Source: Solanum dulcamara
Taxonomy: Eukaryota > Streptophyta > Magnoliopsida > Solanales > Solanaceae
DNA: 64,000 nucleotides
Direction: 5' to 3'
Assembly: GCF_947179165.1 (NCBI RefSeq)
Contig: NC_077237.1
Coordinates: 87,024,341 to 87,088,340 of the forward strand
A program made the translations under genes and the position numbers. Of the stretch, positions 52,747 to 63,307 are shown piece after piece (the stretch's first letter is position 1; the number at the start of each line of letters is the position of its first letter). A model generated the notes under the pieces. The model did not search any database. It was not told the origin of the DNA and saw only the letters and a program-made list of their open reading frames with translations.

Positions 52747-52758
52747 CTTTTATATATA
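52747..52758 (-). promoter_or_regulatory. ALY: Putative TATA box of ALY
   Basis: Read on the - strand: TATATATAAAAG. It lies about 30 bp before a C/T-rich stretch at about 52720 that would be the transcription start, and 290 bp before the exon A donor. No other good TATA box lies between it and the coding exons. Confidence 0.55.
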
Positions 52759-52759
52759 G

Positions 52760-54620
52760 GGAGATTGAATAACCGTTCGATAAATTTGATCGAACGGCTA
52801 CAGATGAGTGTAGGATATTCTCACGTGTGGTATGTTTGACGTCCAAACACACCCCTTGTCTGTAGATTTTTAGATTAATTTATTTAAAAATTTCTTTAAA
52901 TGTTTGTTTCACAATAGTTTTAAATTAGATTTCGTAAATCTATCTTTAATATATTTTTCAAGTTTTAAAATTTGGTCCACTAGGATTTTTGGCAATAGAG
53001 TGTAGTTTACAACTTTGTTCGAATTCAGCAGTTTTAGTTCAATTTTTTGCATTTGTCTTTAAATTTAAAAATTAACTAATATGTATAAATAATTAATTTA
53101 AAACCTAATAATTCTAAAAAAAATAGAATCTCAAATTCATAAGTTTCAAATTCTAATTCCGACTCTACATATATTGTGCGACTACTAATACCTTGTTTGG
53201 ATGCTTTTTACCCGTTGTATTGTATTTTATTATTGTTAGTTTGAATATAATGTTTGTTTTGATTGTTACTTAAATTTTATTGTACCGTATCGTTTAAACC
53301 CATTGTTAGGTAATGATGAAAAAGACTCATTTTGTTAATGATTGATTTAGTGTGATCGCGTCGTTACCTTAATATCTAGATGGTTTGTTACCCATTATAT
53401 TGTATTGTATTGTTAGTTTAGGTACTGTTTGTTTTTATTTTTATTTAAATTTTATTATATCGTATCGTTTAAATTAGTCGTTACGTAACGATGAAAAGTC
53501 TCATTTTGCGTAACAAACGATTTGGTGTGATCGTGTCGTTACCTTAATATTATCTTCTCATTTTATCTTTACTTATTATTTAATAATCTTATTTTATCAT
53601 TTAATTAACTACCCTATTGTTTCATTGTAACTCTACTCTTCTTTTACATTTATCATTCAAATTGTTAATGTGTGACATTATATATGTAACAATAGAGAAC
53701 GATACAAGCCATCCAAATATTGAATTCATTAAAATAATATAGTACGATACAATACAACACAATACAATATAATATAATACATTATTAAACAATACGTAAC
53801 AACCATCCAAATCAAGTATAAAACTTTCTTCTCATTTTTTCTTTACTTATTATTTAATAATTCTATTTTATCTTTTACCCTACCTTTTTCATGATAGCTC
53901 TAGCCGGCCCGTACTCTACTTTTCTTGTACGTTTATCATTTAAATTATGGATGCGTGACATTATGTAACGACGGAAAGCGATACAATCTATCTAAATATT
54001 GTACGTATTCATTAAAATAATACAGTACAATACAATACAATATCAAACAATCCATCGAACAAAGTGTAAATGGTGACAAAATGCAAAACACCTCAGTTGA
54101 TTTTTGGGTGATCATTATGGTGATCCTTTTTCCGTCGACGACAGTCTGTGTAAATCATGTATATGTGTAAGAAAATTATTAATTAGTATATACTACATAT
54201 ATTAAATTTAGAACTCCATTACTAATTAAATTATTAATTTTTGTAACTTATAATACTTTTTAGATAGCTTTTAAATATATATGTTATATTATTTTTCAAA
54301 AAACCTAAAATAAACAAATTGTCTCTAGAAATTTAAATTATGTCATGTAAAATTGAGAGAGAAGAATAGTAGATATTGAAGTATCCCTTCGACTTCTTCA
54401 TATTTTAAACTACTTACTTAATGAAAATTCTAATTTTACCACTAATAATAATTAATAACATTAAACATATAGCAAATTTTGGGACAAGTACTTGCATTCC
54501 ATAGGATAGGAGGAGTAATATAAATGCATGAACGTAACATATGATATGGACCTTACTTCTTAAGTAGTCCATATATCACATATCTAATTTATTTATTTTA
54601 GATAATAATAACGTTGCATG

Positions 54621-54623
<3 letters not shown>
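52760..54623. other. Intergenic region with nested AT-rich MITEs
   Basis: From about 53192 to 54070: starts CCTTGTTTGGATGCTTTTTA and contains GTATTGTATTGT runs. It has internal ends at 53381 (GATGGTTTGTTACCC) and 53805 (GTAACAACCATCCAAATCAAG, the inverse of TTGGATGGTTGTTAC), and a final CCATCGAACAAAGTG end near 54060. Repeated CGTAACGATGAAAA and GTGATCGCGTCGTTACC blocks occur twice. This suggests at least two copies of one MITE family, nested or adjacent. No gene is supported; the 62-codon frame 53810-53622 is part of the repeat. Confidence 0.7.

Positions 54624-54656
<33 letters not shown>
54624..54656. repeat. (TA)n microsatellite
   Basis: An uninterrupted TA run of about 33 bp, ending about 12 bp beyond the stop codon of the knottin gene, so within its 3' untranslated region. 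Confidence 0.95.
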
Positions 54657-54658
<2 letters not shown>

Positions 54659-54668
54659 CTCAATAACT

Positions 54669-55700
54669 TTACATAGGGAAGCCACAAATGACTTGGCCAA
54701 GTAAATTACGAGCACACCGGTAACAGATTGCGCCTGCACAGTCGGCGTTGGTTCGACATGGCATGCCACAGTAAGCACCCAAGAGTTGATGATCCATTCT
54801 TAGTATTTCTCCACCTAGGTTTCTCACACCAATAACCTCATCAACTGCATATAAATTAAACAAGGGTGAGACAAATGTTAGTAAAATATTTTTTGTACTC
54901 AACAAGGCGGAGCGGTAACGGGTAAGTATTCTTTCATCCTTAATCAAAAGTCTCGAATTTAAGTCTTTTATGGGTAAAGTGTTGCCTGAGGACTTTCCAG
55001 TGCAAATCTGACTTTAGTTGGACTTCAATGAAAAAAAAAGAAACATTTTGTATTCAATTCATCTTAATTTATGTGGCACTGTTAAAATTTCAATAGAGGA
55101 AGCTTTAGTGCACCTAACTGCCCCTTTTTATGTTTCTACGTGTCTGAATTCACAATTAAAATTTAGAAGTTTTAAATTTTGAAATTTTAATTGTGTCATA
55201 TAAATTTGGAGCAAAGGGAGTATCTATATAAGACGGCTAGTTGATTTCATTAAACTAATTAATACTATTGGTTATTATCTCACACAATCATCCTCTCCTT
55301 TTTTTAAATTGTTTTTTAAAAAAAATAAGAAAATGACTTTTTAAAATAATAATTATATCTTCGTTGAGTGACCATCTGAAATTTCTTAAATAGTCACTAA
55401 GTTAATTATTATCTCAAAAAGTCATTTTTTTTTCTTAATTCCAATTTTTTTCAACAAAGAACCTGACTTTCCATTGAAAATTTGATTTTCTTATCAATTT
55501 TCGAGATAACAATTGTTAATCAATCGATCATTTAAGAAATCAACTCTATATTTGACTATATATTTTCCTTTTACAAATCAAAAGAGAAATATAATAAAAT
55601 TAATTAAAAGAAAAAAGAGAATTTTATTACCAGAAACCATAACGAGAAGAACAACAACAAGAATAATAGCTAGAGCAGGAGAGAAGCACTTATTGGCCAT
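54669..55700 (-). CDS. Small secreted cysteine-knot peptide, carboxypeptidase-inhibitor / 2A11-like
   Basis: Two exons, 55700-55631 and 54844-54669, join in phase (G|TT) to 81 residues. Residues 1-23 (MANKCFSPALAIILVVVLLV...) form a signal peptide. A linker of about 25 residues follows, then a cysteine-rich tail beginning CGMPCRTNADC and ending VICGFPM. The cysteine spacing is C-x3-C-x5-C-x4-C-x2-C-x9-C. Potato metallocarboxypeptidase inhibitor has C-x3-C-x5-C-x5-C-x2-C-x6-C, and the tomato fruit protein 2A11 is related. A knottin fold with three disulfides is therefore likely. The C-terminal tail after the last Cys is G-F-P-M, not the P-Y-V-G type that blocks carboxypeptidase A in the potato inhibitor, so inhibitor activity is unproven. 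The 54947-54842 extension of the same frame is intron. Confidence 0.86.
54897..55033 (+). mobile_element. Degenerate SINE in the knottin intron
   Basis: GGCGGAGCGGTAACGGGTAA, then a tRNA-B-box-like AAAGTCTCGAATTTAAGTCT, GGTAAAGTGTTGCCTGAGGA and CTGACTTTAGTTGGACTTCA, ending in poly-A. The layout matches the SINE at 59085-59232 but is strongly diverged. Confidence 0.5.
55043..55223. mobile_element. Stowaway-like MITE in the knottin intron
   Basis: The left side has ATTCATCTTAATTTATGTGG and the right side GTGTCATATAAATTTGGAGC followed by AAAGGGAGTA. These are inverted counterparts of the common CTCCNTTCAATTTATGTGACAC end. A GCTTTAGTGCACC fragment inside is possibly a SINE scrap. Confidence 0.5.
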
Positions 55701-55786
55701 GTTAATTGATACTTTGAACAACAAGAAGTAAATTATATTAAAAGAGAAAATATGGAAGTGCACTATCTTTCTTCATTAAAGGGTCA

Positions 55787-55794
55787 TATATATC
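55787..55794 (-). promoter_or_regulatory. Possible TATA box of the knottin gene
   Basis: TATATATG on the - strand, about 90 bp upstream of the start codon at 55700. The spacing allows a leader of about 60 bp. Weak, motif-only evidence. Confidence 0.4.
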
Positions 55795-55800
55795 CACACA

Positions 55801-57106
55801 AAAATAATACTTACTTTTGTTTTGTAGTAAGAAAATTAATTAGTAATATAAAACAGGAAAAAGGTACATAACAAAGAGATGTGTCAATTGTGTTAGCCAT
55901 GTGTTGAAGGGAGTACTTGCATGTTCGTTATGTGTTAGCAACAAAAATTATCATAGTCATGCAATACTGTTGAGAAGGATTATAGTGGATGCTAAAATTT
56001 ACTTTCATCCGTTTTAATTTATTTATCTAGTTTTGACTTGAACGGAATTTAAAAAGTAAAGAAAATTTATTGAATCACGTGATTTTAAATTAAAGATACG
56101 TAAAATGCATTAAAATGTCATTTAATTTTGTTGTTTTAGATTGTTAGACATGTCATGGTGGAGAGTTATTATTAAAGAGTTACAAAGAAAATAGATATAT
56201 TTTTTTGAAACAAGCTAAAAAGAAAAGTAAAACAAATAATATTAAAACAGAGAAAAATAATTTATACCTATTAATAAATTTTGTAAGACAAATATAAAAT
56301 TTTAACTAAATGTATTGATTTCGATCGACCAAATTTGTAATCTTAACTTTAGCTTCACCCCTGCAGGATCCTAATTGTATGAAGAATGACTTATTAATAA
56401 CTATTGGCTTATTAGAAAGATCTCTAGAATTTTAAAATTAATTAGCCTATGTACTTAATAATAACATTAGTAGAGGATATATTAAATTAATAGCGGCTTA
56501 AAAGTAGCTGATATTGGGCTAAAAGTGTATATATTACGTTGTCATAACTAATTTTGACCTCATGTATTTCGAGTTACATATATCTAGACATATTTGATTG
56601 TATTTTGATACACTAAAATCTGGTAAAATACGTAATATTGCAACTTAGTGTGTATCTAAGTAATTAACTGCTAAACTAGTGAAATTTATGTAAGTTTCCC
56701 AATAATAAAGTTGAAAAATATGATAGGAGAATTACTAATACTAGTAATTAAACAACGCTCCACTATTTAGCAATAGTTTATCAAAAAAAAAAATGTTAGC
56801 TACGAGCTATATATTTATCGATAGATTAATAATAAGGAAAATTCATTAATTTTTATTTAAGATTTTTTTTATTCCTTGTTTACCCCCAAATCAATCAAAT
56901 TACATATTCATTCACCTTCACATTCTACTACTTTCTTCTAGGGAGACAATTTCATTTTCATGCATGCAAAACATTTTCCCATTTCTCTCTAGAACTAGAA
57001 GAAGAATATCATTTTCCATTTGATTATTTTTTTCTCCATTTTCTCTTCCATTACAAAACGGATTAATTCATCGAAAAATAAATAAAAGGGATCGATCGTT
57101 CGATCA
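55801..57106. other. Intergenic region between knottin and VAMP genes
   Basis: Head-to-head promoter space. At about 56003-56245 a MITE-like stretch reads TTTCATCCGTTTTAATTTAT at the left and GAAACAAGCTAAAAAGAAAA at the right, again the Stowaway-like type. The remainder is AT-rich. Just before the VAMP start, GATCGATCGTTCGATC (57090-57105) is a near-palindrome in the 5' leader. No other gene seen. Confidence 0.5.
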
Positions 57107-59419
57107 ATGGGACAACAAACGTTGATTTATAGCTTCGTCGCCAGAGGAACAATAATTCTGGTGGAGTATAGTGAATTCACCGGAAATTTTAGCAGCATTG
57201 CCAGCCAATGTTTGCAGAAGTTACCGCCATCTAGTAACAAATTCTCATATAATTGCGATGATCACACCTTCAATTTCCTCTCCGATAATGGATTCAGTCA
57301 GTTTCATCTTTTTCCTATATTCATGATATAGTTTATTTATTTATTTATTTATTTTGATTTTCATGTTTTGATCAATTGGATCTAGCTAACTTGAATCTGT
57401 TTGATATTTTTTAGAGTTTGTTATTGAATTAAATGTGTATCGCGTGATTCTTTTAGAGGTTGTTGTTGAACCTGAGTCGAATTAGGCATTGGTTTGTTAA
57501 TATGATAATCATAGTTGGAGTTATGGAGATATTCATAATAATTCAAGAAATTTATGACATTTATAGAAAATAATTTGTAAATTACGGAGTTGTGATTTGC
57601 ACCCAAAAAGGTGACTTAATGAGATCAATAAAGCAAGATGAGAATTATTAGGCTTCATATTCAAATTTTAACGAAGACAGAAATATTAGGTGACTTTTTC
57701 TTATCTGTCTTGCCTTGATAAGGAGACATATTCAATATCTGCACAATCCAATAAGAGATTTATCTGAAAATTTATATTTATGTGTTAATATTTGAGGGAA
57801 ATAATAAGGGTAAAAGGTTAAATTTGCTCCTAAGCTATTTGAAATGATTTAATTTTAGTTTGTCCTCCGTTAAAAATTGAGGTCATCTATACCCCTCGTC
57901 GTTACAATTTTGACTCGAAATTGCTCTTAGTCACTAAAATTCATTCCTCAAATTCTCATAGTCTTTGTGATCGAGTTGTATGTATATATATAAAGAGACT
58001 GCACTCTCTCAGCTCAAAATGTATAACGTTTAAATTCTGAATCAACAACTGACATGTTACTTAATAAGTTGACATGTTAAATACCTATATTAATCATTGA
58101 ACCTTTTTAATTAATTTTGATACTTGCAGCCTATTGTGTCGTGGCTACTGAATCTGCAGGCAGGGAAATTCCCCTTGCCTTCTTGGATAGAGTGAAGGAT
58201 GATTTTAGCAAAAGATATGGTGGAGGCAAAGCTGCAACTGCCAGTGCTAAAAGCCTCAATAGGGAATTTGGGTACCTTCATACCTTTATTTTTTTTTTGT
58301 TACTCTGTCCGTTTCAATTTGTTTTACTTATTTTTCGTTTTAATTTGTTTGAAAAAAAAGTAATATGGCGTCACTCATTGTAGGTCAAAATTAAAAGAGC
58401 ACATGAAATACTGTTGTGATCATCCTGAAGAAATCAGTAAGCTTTCTAAGGTCAAGGCTCAAGTTTCTGAAGTTAAGGGAGTTATGATGGAAAACATTGA
58501 GAAGGTGAATTTTTTTTCTTTTGTAATATTTCAATGTAAATGGTAGAATGGTTAGGAAATGGACTGATGGTCTGTTTATGATCTTAGACAATTATTTCCT
58601 CAAAAGTTAGCTTCATATCTTTATATAGTATCATAGCCATATATTTATCCTATTGAATTCTCGGTCCATGCTCCAGTTGAGTGTGGGCATGAAGGAGATG
58701 TTAGAGTGGGTTAGAGTCCACATTAGTTGGGGAATGGACCGATGGTCTATTTATATGGATTTGGATAATTATACCTTCAATAACTATCTTCTGGCGTTGA
58801 CTATGTTATAATAGGCCGACACTGCTTGGGCAAAATCCTGCATATGCCTTTGACATCTAGAGCATGTTTGAGTTTCTAAAATTTGCTTCAATTTTTTTTG
58901 TTTGTTTAATATCAGGTTCTTGACCGTGGTGAGAAGATTGAGCTTCTAGTCGATAAAACAGATAATCTTCGATCACAGGTTAGCTCATGATGCAGCATGA
59001 ACATATTTTTGAGCAACTTTATCTGCATGATTAATGTGTCCACTTGATTTTCATGGTTTGTTCAATGTTTGTAATCACCGATCAGAGTTGTGGTGGAGTG
59101 ATAAATACTCATTTATCATTAAACAAAGGTCTCGAGTTTGAGTTCCGGGTGTGAAGTTGATAAAGGGAACACTTTGCCCCAAATATCCAATGCGAATCCA
59201 GATTAGTCGGACCTAATGCCTTATCACACATTTCAAAGAAAAGTTTGTAATATGCTCTTTTGTGATTTTCAGGCTCAAGACTTCAGACAACAGGGGACAA
59301 AGATAAGGAGGAAGATGTGGTTTGAAAATATGAAGATAAAACTGGTGGTTTTTGCTATCATCTTGGTCTTGCTTCTCATTGTCATTTTATCTGTCTGCCC
59401 TGGCTTCAAATGCACGTGA
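57107..59419 (+). CDS. VAMP72: R-SNARE of the VAMP72 group (longin-domain VAMP)
   Basis: Exons 57107-57296, 58130-58271, 58384-58504, 58916-58978 and 59273-59419 join in phase to 220 residues, the normal VAMP72 length (about 219-222). The N-terminal longin domain is about 7-115 ([39 protein letters not shown]). The SNARE motif is about 126-188 with the zero-layer Arg at R155 ([15 protein letters not shown]). A single C-terminal membrane anchor spans about 195-214, followed by CPGFKCT. VAMP72 proteins sit on secretory vesicles, trans-Golgi and plasma membrane. They pair with syntaxin/SNAP33-type Qa/Qbc SNAREs in exocytosis and cell-plate formation; this is family knowledge. I cannot choose between the 721/722/724/726 orthologues. 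Introns contain a TRIM remnant (intron 3) and a SINE (intron 4); the coding sequence is intact. Confidence 0.96.
58540..58815 (+). mobile_element. TRIM-like LTR pair remnant in VAMP intron 3
   Basis: GGTTAGGAAATGGACTGATG at about 58549 and GTTGGGGAATGGACCGATGG at about 58725 are repeated blocks. Each is followed by GTCT..TTTAT and GACAATTAT/GATAATTAT. After the first copy, TATAGTATCATAGCC (58625) resembles the initiator-Met primer site. The second copy is preceded by a GTTAGAGTCCACATTAG start. The layout is LTR, primer site, about 80 bp, LTR. No coding sequence. Confidence 0.55.
59085..59232 (+). mobile_element. tRNA-derived SINE in VAMP intron 4
   Basis: The head GTTGTGGTGGAGTGATAAAT is A-box-like. 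GGTCTCGAGTTTGAGTTCC at about 59129 is B-box-like. The body GGGAACACTTTGCCCCAAAT, ending ATTAGTCGGACCTAATGCC, is typical for a Solanaceae SINE family. It lies 40 bp before the last VAMP exon. Confidence 0.75.
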
Positions 59420-60243
59420 TTCAACCTTTAAGGTTCTTAGTATTGAACTCATTTTACTTGTAAAATTATGAGTTCAGAATTCAACATTTGTTGAAATCTT
59501 GGCGGTTTTTCCAGACATGTCTATATATGTTCCATGTCAAAAATACTGCATTCAGTTGAACCAAATGGTCATAGGTTCCATCCGTCTATGTAGACCTTGT
59601 TGTTGATGTTAAACTTACCAATCAGTCAGAATGTTTTCCTTACAACTGGAGTTTAGCTCATGAAGAGCTGGATTGACTTGTATTTTGATGTAATGTATAG
59701 GTAATTTAGAGTTGGTTTATTTCCTTTCTCTTTCTTATGATTTAAAATGTCAATAAGGTTTTGGAGTTCCAAAGATAAAAGATAATAATTGAACCAACAG
59801 TCATTAAGATCATCAAATAACATGGAACTTGATCTCCTCTTTCTTGAGAACAACTTTATTGGCAATAGCAGTAGCACGGAGCCAGGAACCCTAATAGGGA
59901 AATATTATATATAAAGATAATGGTCAAAAACACACCTGTGGTACCAACTTTTCGCGAGTCAACTTCCTAAACAATCAGGTGCCTATGTTTCCTTCCTGAA
60001 CTATCAGAAAAATTGATGCTATAAAACAGGTGCCTTATTTCATTTAATATCATATTAAGCAAAATGACGTTTTTACATGCAGTAACTCACTCTTGTATAG
60101 TACATTAATATAATGAATCAACTATATGGATAACTCGAGTTCGACTATTTGGTGAGAAGGGCCAAATTCAAAAGGATATGAGTCTATCGAGACAAGAGGG
60201 AATCGTGGCAAGGCATGGTTCAAAGGATTCGTCTCTCTCTTCT
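59420..60243. other. Convergent 3' ends of VAMP and F-box genes
   Basis: The two genes end tail to tail. 59420 to about 59700 is the expected VAMP 3' UTR. From about 59915 to 60070 a dispersed-repeat type stretch (ATAATGGTCAAAAACACACC, CAATCAGGTGCCTATG) is present. The sequence next to 60243 should be the F-box 3' UTR. No further gene seen. Confidence 0.5.
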
Positions 60244-62134
60244 TCATTCTGGTCGAAACTCTATTCCTTGAACAATGAGGCCACCTTTTGAAACGAGACG
60301 TCTAATTTCCATCAATCTTGCTTCAACATCTCCATCCTCTCCTGCGTCATTGAAAAAATTACCCATTTCTATTTCCATCCATCCATCGTCTCTTCTCTTG
60401 GATCGATTCTCGCCAGGTCCTTCTTGTCTTGAAAGATTAACGACACTAGCTCGTTCCTCAGCTTCATTGTCACTCTGACAATCAACAAATCTAACAACTG
60501 CATTAGCAGTTTCAAGGCCATAGAATCCATCTGCCAGTTTGAACACTAGATAAACAACATAATTGGTTCTTTTTGACAGTAGTCGAGTTTCAATCTTCCC
60601 TCGCATATCAAGCCAACAAACGAACTGAAGATTAGCCACTTCTGAAAATCTGCATATAAGTATTTATGTTTAATTAAGCCATCTCTTTCTAAATTTATAC
60701 AGCAAAGGAACAGAGAAAATATAAAACCTGGAGTCTGGGTGAGATGACCATTCCCAATAATACGGTGTATCGCCCCATGAAATAGCAAGTTCCCTCGCTG
60801 ATACCATAAAACATTTCTTCCCCGTCTTCTTGTCCAATGAAAAACTCTGTTTTAACATATCAAACCATAGATACACAACACATTAGGAATAAAAACAACG
60901 AAAAACGAAAAAAAGAGGTCCCAAACTGTATCTAGCTACACAAAAGCAAGTCCGGGACCCAGACCACCCAACGAAACTTATGGATGGGTCGGGTCGGTCA
61001 CTGGCCTATTCTTACCAGGTTGGTCTGGGACGGTCACAGGCCAATCCTGCCCACTTAATTGACATGACTAGGTACAAACCACCACACCATATCCATAGCC
61101 ATAGGGCCCTTTTTCATTGACAATTAGTTATTTTTTCCTTGTATCCATGTAAAATAACCATATACATCTAAAATAAAAACCTCAAAAAGGAAATAAATCC
61201 ATTTACTTTTGATCTCTTAGTTATTTATTGAATGAAGATCATGGCTCTTGTGATATTTAATCAAACACAACTAACCAACCAACCAACAACAACCACCTTA
61301 TGTAATCACACAAATGGAGTCCTTGGTGTGTATGCAGATTTTAGCCCTACCTATAACAGGTAGAGGGGCAGTTTCGGATAGAACCCTCGGCTCGGTAAAG
61401 CATATCAAAACAAGCAAACATAACTAACCCTTTACTTGATAAAATGTACACTTCAAGCCCATTTCCCAAAAAATAACTAACTTTGATTGTGAATACTATG
61501 TCATATGCAAAGCAAGACTATTAGGATCCTTGTAAAACTGTATCAATCTATGAAAAACTTCACTAGAAATGCTAATATACTCCCTGAGATTCCAACTTTT
61601 AAATTTTCACCGTATGTTCAGACATAAAAATTTTAAGTTTTTTGAAATAAAGTTCATATATTTGAAAGGCAGTGTACATAAATATGTCTTTAAAGTCACC
61701 TCATTGCAATATAGAATGTCATGTAAGATGACATATATTGTTCAAATTTTGAATAATTAAGCATTAATAAAGTTAGAGGTAATAATTATTGAAACCAAAT
61801 TAAGGTAATATTTATGTATTATGTCTATTTGAACACTATTTAAAAAAATAATATAAATCAGAAAGGAAATTACCAGTTTGCCCCCATCAATGAGAATTGG
61901 GGAATCGCAGAGACTAAAGTAAAGTTCTTTCTTCGAAACAGAACCCAATAAATAATTTGATTTAGAAATTATATATTGATAATCTGAGGGCAAAAATTTC
62001 TCCCAAACGACGTCGGATTCAGCAGCAGACTTGAATCTTCGAGAGCTAACAGATAACCTAGCAGTATCCTCCGCCGAAGTAAACGACAAAATTTCCGATA
62101 AGCAATCTTCCGGCATCAACCCAAAATAGTCCAT
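60244..62134 (-). CDS. F-box protein with phloem-protein-2 domain (PP2-B10/B15-like)
   Basis: Exons 62134-61874, 60846-60728 and 60649-60244 join in phase to 261 residues. The start MDYFGLMPEDCLSEILSF fits the family; an in-frame ATG 18 bp upstream would add six residues and lies close to the putative start of transcription. The F-box is about 5-45 (EDCLSEILSFTSAEDTARLS, FKSAAESDVVWEKFL). The PP2 (lectin-like) domain follows at about 88-260: KKCFMVSARELAISWGDTP, YYWEW, then VCWLDMRGKIETRLLS, YVVYLVFKLADGFYGL, DDGWMEIEMGNFFND and the terminal GIEFRPE. Such proteins are predicted SCF ubiquitin-ligase adaptors binding Skp1 via the F-box; some PP2 domains bind glycans. A partial inverted copy lies at 63308-63700. 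Intron 1 (60847-61873) contains an Au-type SINE tail. Confidence 0.95.
61265..61402 (-). mobile_element. Au-type SINE tail in F-box intron 1
   Basis: + strand reads ACCAACCAACAACAACCACC, ...GGTGTGTATGCAGATTTTAG, CCCTACCTATAACAGGTAGA, GGGGCAGTTTCGGATAGAAC and CCTCGGCTCGGT. On the - strand this ends in TTG/TTGG repeats and matches the body of the SINE at 51356-51482. Confidence 0.7.
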
Positions 62135-62189
62135 CGGAAAAATATAAATCAAAATATCAATTGAATTAAAGTTACTGAAAATTTGACGG

Positions 62190-62199
62190 TTTATATATA
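62190..62199 (-). promoter_or_regulatory. Putative TATA box of the F-box gene
   Basis: TATATATAAA on the - strand, 56 bp upstream of the chosen ATG (62134) and only about 38 bp upstream of the alternative ATG (62152). A start of transcription about 30 bp downstream would give a very short leader and favours the 62134 start. Confidence 0.5.
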
Positions 62200-62880
62200 G
62201 AAAAAATAATAATTAGAAAATGAATACAGTACCAGCTTTGACAACTGTTTTGCACTTTGTTTTCTTCGTCTCGAAAGAATTAAAGAACGATTTTAAGTCG
62301 GCAAATTTTAGAGTGGTCGGATGTGGCGTAGTGAATATGACTGTTTTTTGTTAATTAAATGTGTCGGGTTTAAGTCATGTATATGAATTTTTTTTGATAG
62401 AGATGCCAAGTTGTTTTCTTTGTTTTTACATAAAAAAGTTTAATTTTTATATAAATAGTAGTTCCTCAGTTTTAATTTGTTTATTTAATATCGATTTGAC
62501 ATGAAATTTGAAGTTTAATATAGTAAAAAAAGTAAAGAAGACTTTTAAATTTTGTTATCTTCGACTAATGATTGAAAAGGAAAATTTAATTTTTTATTTT
62601 ATTTTTAAGAATACTTATAATAATCTTATTATTGCTAAAAAAAAATAGGGACCTAGGAAGTGTCTTATTTTTCAATATATAGCCCGTCCCTGATTTTAGC
62701 CAAACAATTAGTATTAATATCAATGATTTAAATGTACGAGTACAAAGATAGTGGAGTGTGTCATGGGACCCAATTTAGTGTCTTTGTCAGTCTATGGATC
62801 AATTTACAATATTAATTTATAGTTTTGAAGAAACACATTATTCAAGTATACATTGTATTATCATTTGAAGTTAGTCACAC
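62200..62880. other. Upstream region of the F-box gene
   Basis: AT-rich promoter-side sequence. From about 62465 a TCAGTTTTAATTTGTTTATT motif resembles the end of a Stowaway-like MITE. No gene, RNA or other repeat was recognised. Confidence 0.45.
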
Positions 62881-62884
62881 AAGC

Positions 62885-63290
62885 AGCACGTGAAGGCAGT
62901 GCAGTGAAGTGTGAAATGCATGAAGGCGGTGAAGAAGTGTGCACATGGTTAGTTACAGTATACATGGCTGCACATGGCAAGCTAGTTGTTAGTTAGAGGA
63001 TATTTTGTTTGTAATTCTCCATGGCTAAGTAGTGCTGCTTGTGTGAAATGCATGAAGCCTGAAGGCAGTGAAGAAGTGTGCACATGGTTAGTTACAGTGC
63101 ACATGGCAAGCTAGTTGTTATTAAGAAGATATTTTGTTTTGTAATTTACCATGGCTAAGCAGTGCTGCTTGTGTGAAATGCATGAAGCCTGAAGGCAGTG
63201 AAGAAGTGTGCACATGATTAGTTACAGTGCACATGGCAGCACATGGCTGCACATGGCAAGCTAGTTGTTAGTTAGAAGATATTTTCTTAA
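62885..63290 (+). repeat. Three-copy tandem repeat, about 131-bp unit
   Basis: Units share GTGAAATGCATGAAG (62911, 63043, 63173), GTGAAGAAGTGTGCACATG, TTAGTTACAGT, CACATGGCAAGCTAGTTGTT and CCATGGCTAAG. Spacing is 132 and 130 bp. Within the third unit GCACATGGCAGCACATGGCT adds small internal repeats. It stands directly before the F-box pseudogene fragment. Confidence 0.88.
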
Positions 63291-63307
63291 GTGGATAAAT
63301 ATGATAT

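Noticed and set aside
52586..52852. 88-codon - strand frame over the ALY promoter
   Set aside because: It spans the TATA box and leader exon A and has no domain; better explained as leader sequence.
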